Source: JAAFIP01 sp043769005 (GTDB taxonomy: Bacteria > Pseudomonadota > Gammaproteobacteria > Burkholderiales > Burkholderiaceae_C). Taken from it: a DNA stretch of 9,635 bases. This document shows positions 6,416 to 9,635 of this stretch, piece by piece. Location: positions 1 to 9,635 of the forward strand of contig JAYVJV010000288.1 in assembly GCA_043769005.1 (NCBI GenBank), given 5' to 3'. The notes beneath the pieces are model-generated. The model did not search any database. It was not told where the DNA came from and saw only the letters and a list, made by a program, of their open reading frames with translations. Position numbers and translations under genes: made by a program. Within the stretch, counting starts at the first letter, position 1. Every line of letters begins with the position of its first letter.

Positions 6416-7006
6416 ATGTTAGATAAATTTTTCAAAAAAAAACCAGACAGTGAGGTCACGGGCCCAGAGCGCATGAAAGCGATCGAGGGTTCGGGCAGCG
6501 CCGAGCTGGCTGCGAATTTACTGACAGCCCCCACCGCTTTGCTGCAATTGAGCGAGGAAGAGGCCAAGATTGTGGTGAGCTACATGAAACCACGCAAAAT
6601 TCCCGAGGGCACGGCCTTTATCAGAGAGGGGGATGCCCAAGACACGGGTTATATGCTGTTGGTACTCGATGGTGAGGTGACGGTAGAAAACATTGTCGTG
6701 AGTCGCACCTCGGCTGTCACGGTCAACGTGCTCGGCCCCGGCAGTTTGATTGGTGAGATGGGTTTGGTTGATGGCGCGCCGCGTTCAGCGACCTGTACGG
6801 CCACCACGAATGTGCGTTGCGCCATCTTGTCGCGTGAAGCGCTTGAAAAATTGATGAACGATGAGCCGCACATCGGTGGCAAACTGATGATGGCAGTGAG
6901 CCTGCGTATTGCCCAGCGCCTGCGGGACACCGCTGACAAGCTACGCCTCTACGCCCAACTCACTCAAGCCATGCAACAGGAAATTGACCGTCTAATGCCT
7001 ACCTGA
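6416..7006 (+). CDS. Cyclic-nucleotide-binding domain protein without DNA-binding domain
   Basis: A 196-residue soluble protein. Residues about 44-145 form a CRP-type cyclic-nucleotide-binding barrel. The phosphate-binding cassette is GEMGLVDGAPRSATCTA (113-129), with Glu114, Arg123 and Ser124 in the places used to hold cAMP or cGMP. A long helical C-terminus (about 151-192) follows, rich in Arg, Leu and Gln, with no helix-turn-helix, so this is not a CRP/FNR transcription factor. The N-terminus is short and lysine-rich, with no signal or membrane segment. No clear Shine-Dalgarno precedes the ATG; the start is the first in frame after upstream AT-rich sequence. Similar stand-alone proteins occur in Burkholderiales, but I know no assigned function. 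It is divergent from metH and convergent with the fadD remnant, so it is probably transcribed alone. Confidence 0.85.
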   Translation: MLDKFFKKKPDSEVTGPERMKAIEGSGSAELAANLLTAPTALLQLSEEEAKIVVSYMKPRKIPEGTAFIREGDAQDTGYMLLVLDGEVTVENIVVSRTSAVTVNVLGPGSLIGEMGLVDGAPRSATCTATTNVRCAILSREALEKLMNDEPHIGGKLMMAVSLRIAQRLRDTADKLRLYAQLTQAMQQEIDRLMPT

Positions 7007-7020
7007 TTGCCCCTGGGTGC

Positions 7021-7059
7021 AGGCGAAAAAAGCGTCCGTATGCCGCTCTTTTTTTGCCT
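7021..7059. terminator. Bidirectional intrinsic terminator
   Basis: AGGCGAAAAAAGCG (7021-7034) faces CGCTCTTTTTTTGCCT (7044-7059). They pair with a small bulge and one mismatch, giving a GCG/CGC core stem flanked by A-runs on one side and T-runs on the other. It begins 14 bp after the stop of the cyclic-nucleotide-binding gene and lies just past the end of the fadD remnant on the other strand. It fits a shared terminator for convergent units. Confidence 0.7.
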
Positions 7060-7068
7060 GCCGTCCAA

Positions 7069-7785
7069 TTATTTTTTATCCCGCAGTTCGCGGCGCAAAA
7101 TTTTACCCACTGGGGTTTTAGGCATCTCCGTGCGAAACTCTACCACCTTGGGCTGCTTATAGCCCGTCAGGTTCGTCCGGCCATATTCGCGCACTTGGGC
7201 TTCAGTCAAGTTCGGATCTTTCTTGACGATGACCAGTTTGACGGCCCCACCCATTTTTTCATCGGTAACGCCCACTACAGCGCATTCCATGACACCGGGT
7301 AACTGCGCCACCACATCCTCCACTTCGTTGGGATAGACGTTAAAGCCGCTGACAAGTACCATGTCTTTTTTGCGATCCACAATTTTGAAGTAACCGTTTT
7401 CGTCCATGCTACCGATATCGCCGATTTAAAGTAGCCGTCGGCAGTCATCACTTGGGCAGTTTCTTCCGGGCGCCGCCAGTAGCCTGCCATGACCTGCGGG
7501 CATGAGTTTTAAAGCCGGCTGGTTCCAAGCCTCCGATTGCAGCACATGGGCAACCACATTACGGTGCAGAAGCACGGCACCCTTGCTTACTCCGGTGGTG
7601 CCGCCGGTGTACTGCAAAACGGCAATGACATCGGGTTTGAGCGTGGGTTTGACTAGGCTGCCACTGGTGCCCTTGGCAATCGCCGCATTGAAACGCACGG
7701 CACCCGGCAGGCTGTAGGCGGGCACCATTTTTTTGACGTTGCGCACCAGGTAGTTGGCAATGCTGCCCTTGAGCAGGCCATTTCA
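7069..7785 (-). pseudogene. Decayed long-chain acyl-CoA ligase (FadD-like), 5'-truncated with internal deletion and frameshift
   Basis: Pieces of an AMP-forming fatty acyl-CoA synthetase lie in order but not in one frame. The first piece (about 7779-7501) carries KGSIANYLVRNVKKMVP and the AMP-binding loop YTGGTTGVSKGA. It then jumps at 7500-7491 to a second frame reading PQVMAGYWRRPEETAQVM, which omits the central part of the enzyme including the usual GYGLSET motif. One G is missing near 7419-7424 (KSGDIG expected). This returns to the first frame for the last piece, DRKKDMVLVSGFNVYP to KTPVGKILRRELRDKK, whose catalytic lysine is still present. A TAA at 7428-7426 blocks the first frame. The N-terminal third or more is missing: in frame, a TGA lies just before the first recognisable residues. 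The gene is clearly non-functional as a ligase. It lies directly downstream of pntB on the same strand. Confidence 0.88.
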
Positions 7786-7832
7786 ATGATTCTCAGTTCC
7801 TCGCGAACCACTGTGTGTGCAAGGCCGCGCCT

Positions 7833-9257
7833 CTACTCTATCGCCTTGACCATGTCTTCGACGATTTTCTTCGCATCGCCAAACACCATCATGGTTTTGT
7901 CCATGTAGAACAGCTCGTTGTCCAGGCCCGCATAGCCTGCAGCCATGCTGCGCTTGTTGATGATGATGGTTTTGGCTTTGTAAGCCTCCAGAATCGGCAT
8001 GCCGTAAATGGCGCTGCCTTTGATGTGTGCAGCGGGGTTGACCACGTCGTTGGCCCCCAGAATAATCGCCACATCGGCCTGGCCAAATTCGCCGTTGATG
8101 TCTTCCATCTCGTGCACCTGGTCGTAGGGCACCTCGGCCTCGGCCAACAGCACGTTCATGTGGCCGGGCATACGACCCGCCACGGGGTGGATGGCGTATT
8201 TCACGTTGATGCCCTTAGCGGTGAGCTTGGCGGCCAGTTCTTTGACGGCGTGCTGGGCGCGCGCCACGGCCAGGCCGTAGCCGGGCACGATCACCACGGT
8301 TTCGGCATTACTCAGCACAAAAGCGGCATCGTCGGCGCTGCCGCTTTTGACCGGGCGCTGCTCTTTGGCAGCCGCGCCTGCAGTCACGGCCTCGCCACCG
8401 AAACCGCCCAAAATCACGTTAAAGAAGCTGCGGTTCATGGCCTTGCACATGATGTAGCTCAGGATCGCGCCCGAGCTGCCCACCAGCGAACCCGCGATGA
8501 TCAGCATGCTGTTGTTCAAGCTAAAGCCAATGCCTGCCGCCGCCCAGCCGCTGTAGCTGTTGAGCATCGACACCACCACCGGCATGTCAGCCCCACCAAT
8601 GGGAATGATGATGAGCACGCCCATCACAAAGGCCAGGGCCAGCATGGCGTAAAACGCGGTCCAACTCTCGGTGAAGGTGTAAACCAAGCCCAAACCGATA
8701 GTGGCCAAGCCCAAGATCAAATTGAGCTTGTGCTGCCCAGCAAACTGCACGGGCGCGCCCTGGAACAGGCGAAACTTGTAGGTGCCGCTGAGCTTGCCAA
8801 ACGCAATCACCGAGCCACTGAAGGTAATGGCCCCAATGGCTGCGCCCAAGAACAGCTCCAGCCGGTTACCCGCCGGAATCGCTTCCCCCTTGGCCACAAT
8901 GCCAAAGGCATAGGGTTCGGTGACCGCTGCAATGGCGATGAACACCGCCGCCAGGCCAATCATGCTGTGGAAGAAGGCCACCAGCTCGGGCATCTTGGTC
9001 ATGTCCACCGTCTTGGCGCGGTAGGCACCGTAGGCACCACCCACCACCAAGCCCAGCAGCACATAGGCCATGCCAGCGGCCTTGCCACCAGAGATTTGCA
9101 CAATCAGTGCCATGGTAGTCAGCATCGCAATAGCCATACCCACCATGCCAAACAGGTTACCGCGGATCGACGTAGTGGGATGCGACAGGCCTTTGAGCGC
9201 CTGGATAAAACAGACGGATGCAATCAAATACAACAGGGTGGCTAGACTCATGCTCAT
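7833..9257 (-). CDS. pntB: NAD(P) transhydrogenase subunit beta
   Basis: A 474-residue inner-membrane subunit of proton-translocating transhydrogenase, which reduces NADP+ with NADH using the proton gradient. Residues about 5-290 are membrane helices; His97 in AFFHSMIGLAAV lies at the place of the E. coli proton-channel histidine. Residues about 310-474 form the cytoplasmic NADP(H)-binding domain III, with GYGLAVARAQ (326-335), HPVAGRMPGHMNVLLAE (357-373), GANDVVNPAA (401-410) and KRSMAAGYAG (435-444). All the key motifs are intact and the length is usual. The ATG at 9257 overlaps the pntAb stop as ATGA and has GGAG seven bases upstream. A second ATG two codons on is possible. The gene ends about 50 bp before the fadD remnant, with no clear terminator between them. 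Confidence 0.97.
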   Translation of the reverse strand: MSMSLATLLYLIASVCFIQALKGLSHPTTSIRGNLFGMVGMAIAMLTTMALIVQISGGKAAGMAYVLLGLVVGGAYGAYRAKTVDMTKMPELVAFFHSMIGLAAVFIAIAAVTEPYAFGIVAKGEAIPAGNRLELFLGAAIGAITFSGSVIAFGKLSGTYKFRLFQGAPVQFAGQHKLNLILGLATIGLGLVYTFTESWTAFYAMLALAFVMGVLIIIPIGGADMPVVVSMLNSYSGWAAAGIGFSLNNSMLIIAGSLVGSSGAILSYIMCKAMNRSFFNVILGGFGGEAVTAGAAAKEQRPVKSGSADDAAFVLSNAETVVIVPGYGLAVARAQHAVKELAAKLTAKGINVKYAIHPVAGRMPGHMNVLLAEAEVPYDQVHEMEDINGEFGQADVAIILGANDVVNPAAHIKGSAIYGMPILEAYKAKTIIINKRSMAAGYAGLDNELFYMDKTMMVFGDAKKIVEDMVKAIE

Positions 9258-9580
9258 TTGCCTGCTCCTTCAACCTGCGCAGGTGCTTTTTTGTCTTTCT
9301 TCCTGAACATCTCCAGCATGCGCCGCGTAACGAGGAAGCCACCAAAAATATTCACTGCCGCCAGCGCCACCGCCAGCACGCCCATGGTTTTACCCAGGTT
9401 GGTTTCTGTCAGTGCTGCCGCCAGCATCGCGCCGACGATGACAATAGCCGAGATGGCGTTGGTCACCGCCATCAGGGGGGTGTGCAAGGCGGGAGTAACC
9501 GTCCACACGACGTGGTAGCCCACGTAGATGGCCAGCACGAAGATGATGAGGTTGAGGATGGTGGGGGATACGATGTCCAT
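9254..9580 (-). CDS. pntAb: NAD(P) transhydrogenase subunit alpha part 2 (membrane part)
   Basis: A 108-residue membrane subunit corresponding to the C-terminal membrane segment of E. coli PntA, encoded here as a separate gene. Three hydrophobic helices lie at about 7-24, 37-57 and 65-87. The conserved HTPLMAVTNAIS is at 33-44 and the NIFGGFLVTRRMLEMF exit is at 78-93, followed by a charged tail. The ATG at 9580 is preferred over an upstream in-frame GTG/ATG-type extension (open to 9622) because GGAG stands seven bases ahead and because family members start MD.ISPTI-like. The extension would read through a REP-like palindrome. Three-gene pntAa-pntAb-pntB operons are typical of many alpha- and betaproteobacteria, so pntAa is expected just beyond the right edge. 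Confidence 0.95.
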   Translation of the reverse strand: MDIVSPTILNLIIFVLAIYVGYHVVWTVTPALHTPLMAVTNAISAIVIVGAMLAAALTETNLGKTMGVLAVALAAVNIFGGFLVTRRMLEMFRKKDKKAPAQVEGAGK

Positions 9581-9602
9581 AGTTTTTCTCCGGATAGAGC
9601 GC

Positions 9603-9625
9603 AAATTGGGGTCAGAGCCCAATTT
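9603..9625. repeat. REP-like palindrome upstream of pntAb
   Basis: AAATTGGG (9603-9610) and CCCAATTT (9618-9625) are a perfect 8-bp inverted repeat around the 7-base loop GTCAGAG. The core GGGGTCAGAGCCC is like dispersed REP sequences I recall being linked to RAYT (IS200-like) transposases in beta- and gammaproteobacteria. It lies 12 bp upstream of the pntAb Shine-Dalgarno. No T-run follows it in either direction, so it is not a standard terminator. Copy number in the genome cannot be judged from here. Confidence 0.6.
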
Positions 9626-9635
9626 CGTACAGCTT

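Noticed and set aside
7069..7407. C-terminal fadD piece as a small independent gene
   Set aside because: It starts inside a conserved motif of the ligase, lacks the adenylate-binding core, and has no good ribosome-binding site.
7815..9245. Long plus-strand open frame (476 codons) opposite pntB
   Set aside because: pntB is unmistakable on the other strand. The plus-strand product is His- and Gln-rich antisense translation.
1..9635. CRISPR array, tRNA, rRNA, integrase or phage genes
   Set aside because: No regularly spaced repeats of that kind, no cloverleaf or rRNA sequence, and no such proteins were seen on either strand.

Overview
The window reads as chromosome of a betaproteobacterium, most likely Comamonadaceae (Rhodoferax, Polaromonas or Acidovorax-like). 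The signs are moderately high GC, a metX-metW pair next to a MetH that lacks its homocysteine domain, a rhodanese-ChrB/ChrA chromate pair, a three-subunit transhydrogenase, and dispersed repeats of a kind I recall from that family. The family placement is inference from remembered relatives; no search was run.

Layout, mostly on the minus strand and therefore read right to left. At 9635-7833 is the end of a pnt operon: pntAb and pntB, overlapping by ATGA, with a REP-like palindrome just upstream of pntAb. At about 7780-7069 lies a decayed long-chain acyl-CoA ligase (fadD-like) with its 5' end missing, an internal deletion and a one-base deletion. A bidirectional terminator (7021-7059) separates it from a convergent plus-strand gene (6416-7006) for a stand-alone cyclic-nucleotide-binding protein. 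A divergent promoter region follows, then metH (6230-3411).

Next comes a metX-metW operon (3272-1543). Its leader (3388-3288) holds a SAM-II-type riboswitch, an antiterminator and an intrinsic terminator. The last stretch is a repeat-containing spacer (1542-1376) and a chrB-like/chrA pair (1375 to beyond base 1), also joined by ATGA.

The methionine block is coherent. MetX with its partner MetW activates homoserine, sulfur is added elsewhere, and MetH methylates homocysteine with folate and cobalamin. SAM, the pathway end product, appears to switch off metXW transcription through the leader. The pnt genes supply NADPH from the proton gradient. The chr genes would provide chromate efflux.

The two strongest unusual observations are: (1) a complete, mutually exclusive antiterminator/terminator pair behind the SAM-II aptamer, in which the aptamer's own 3' pseudoknot strand forms the antiterminator; and (2) a 57-bp repeat inserted in metH with an exact 9-bp target duplication. 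The net 66 bp keeps the frame and adds 22 residues to the activation domain.
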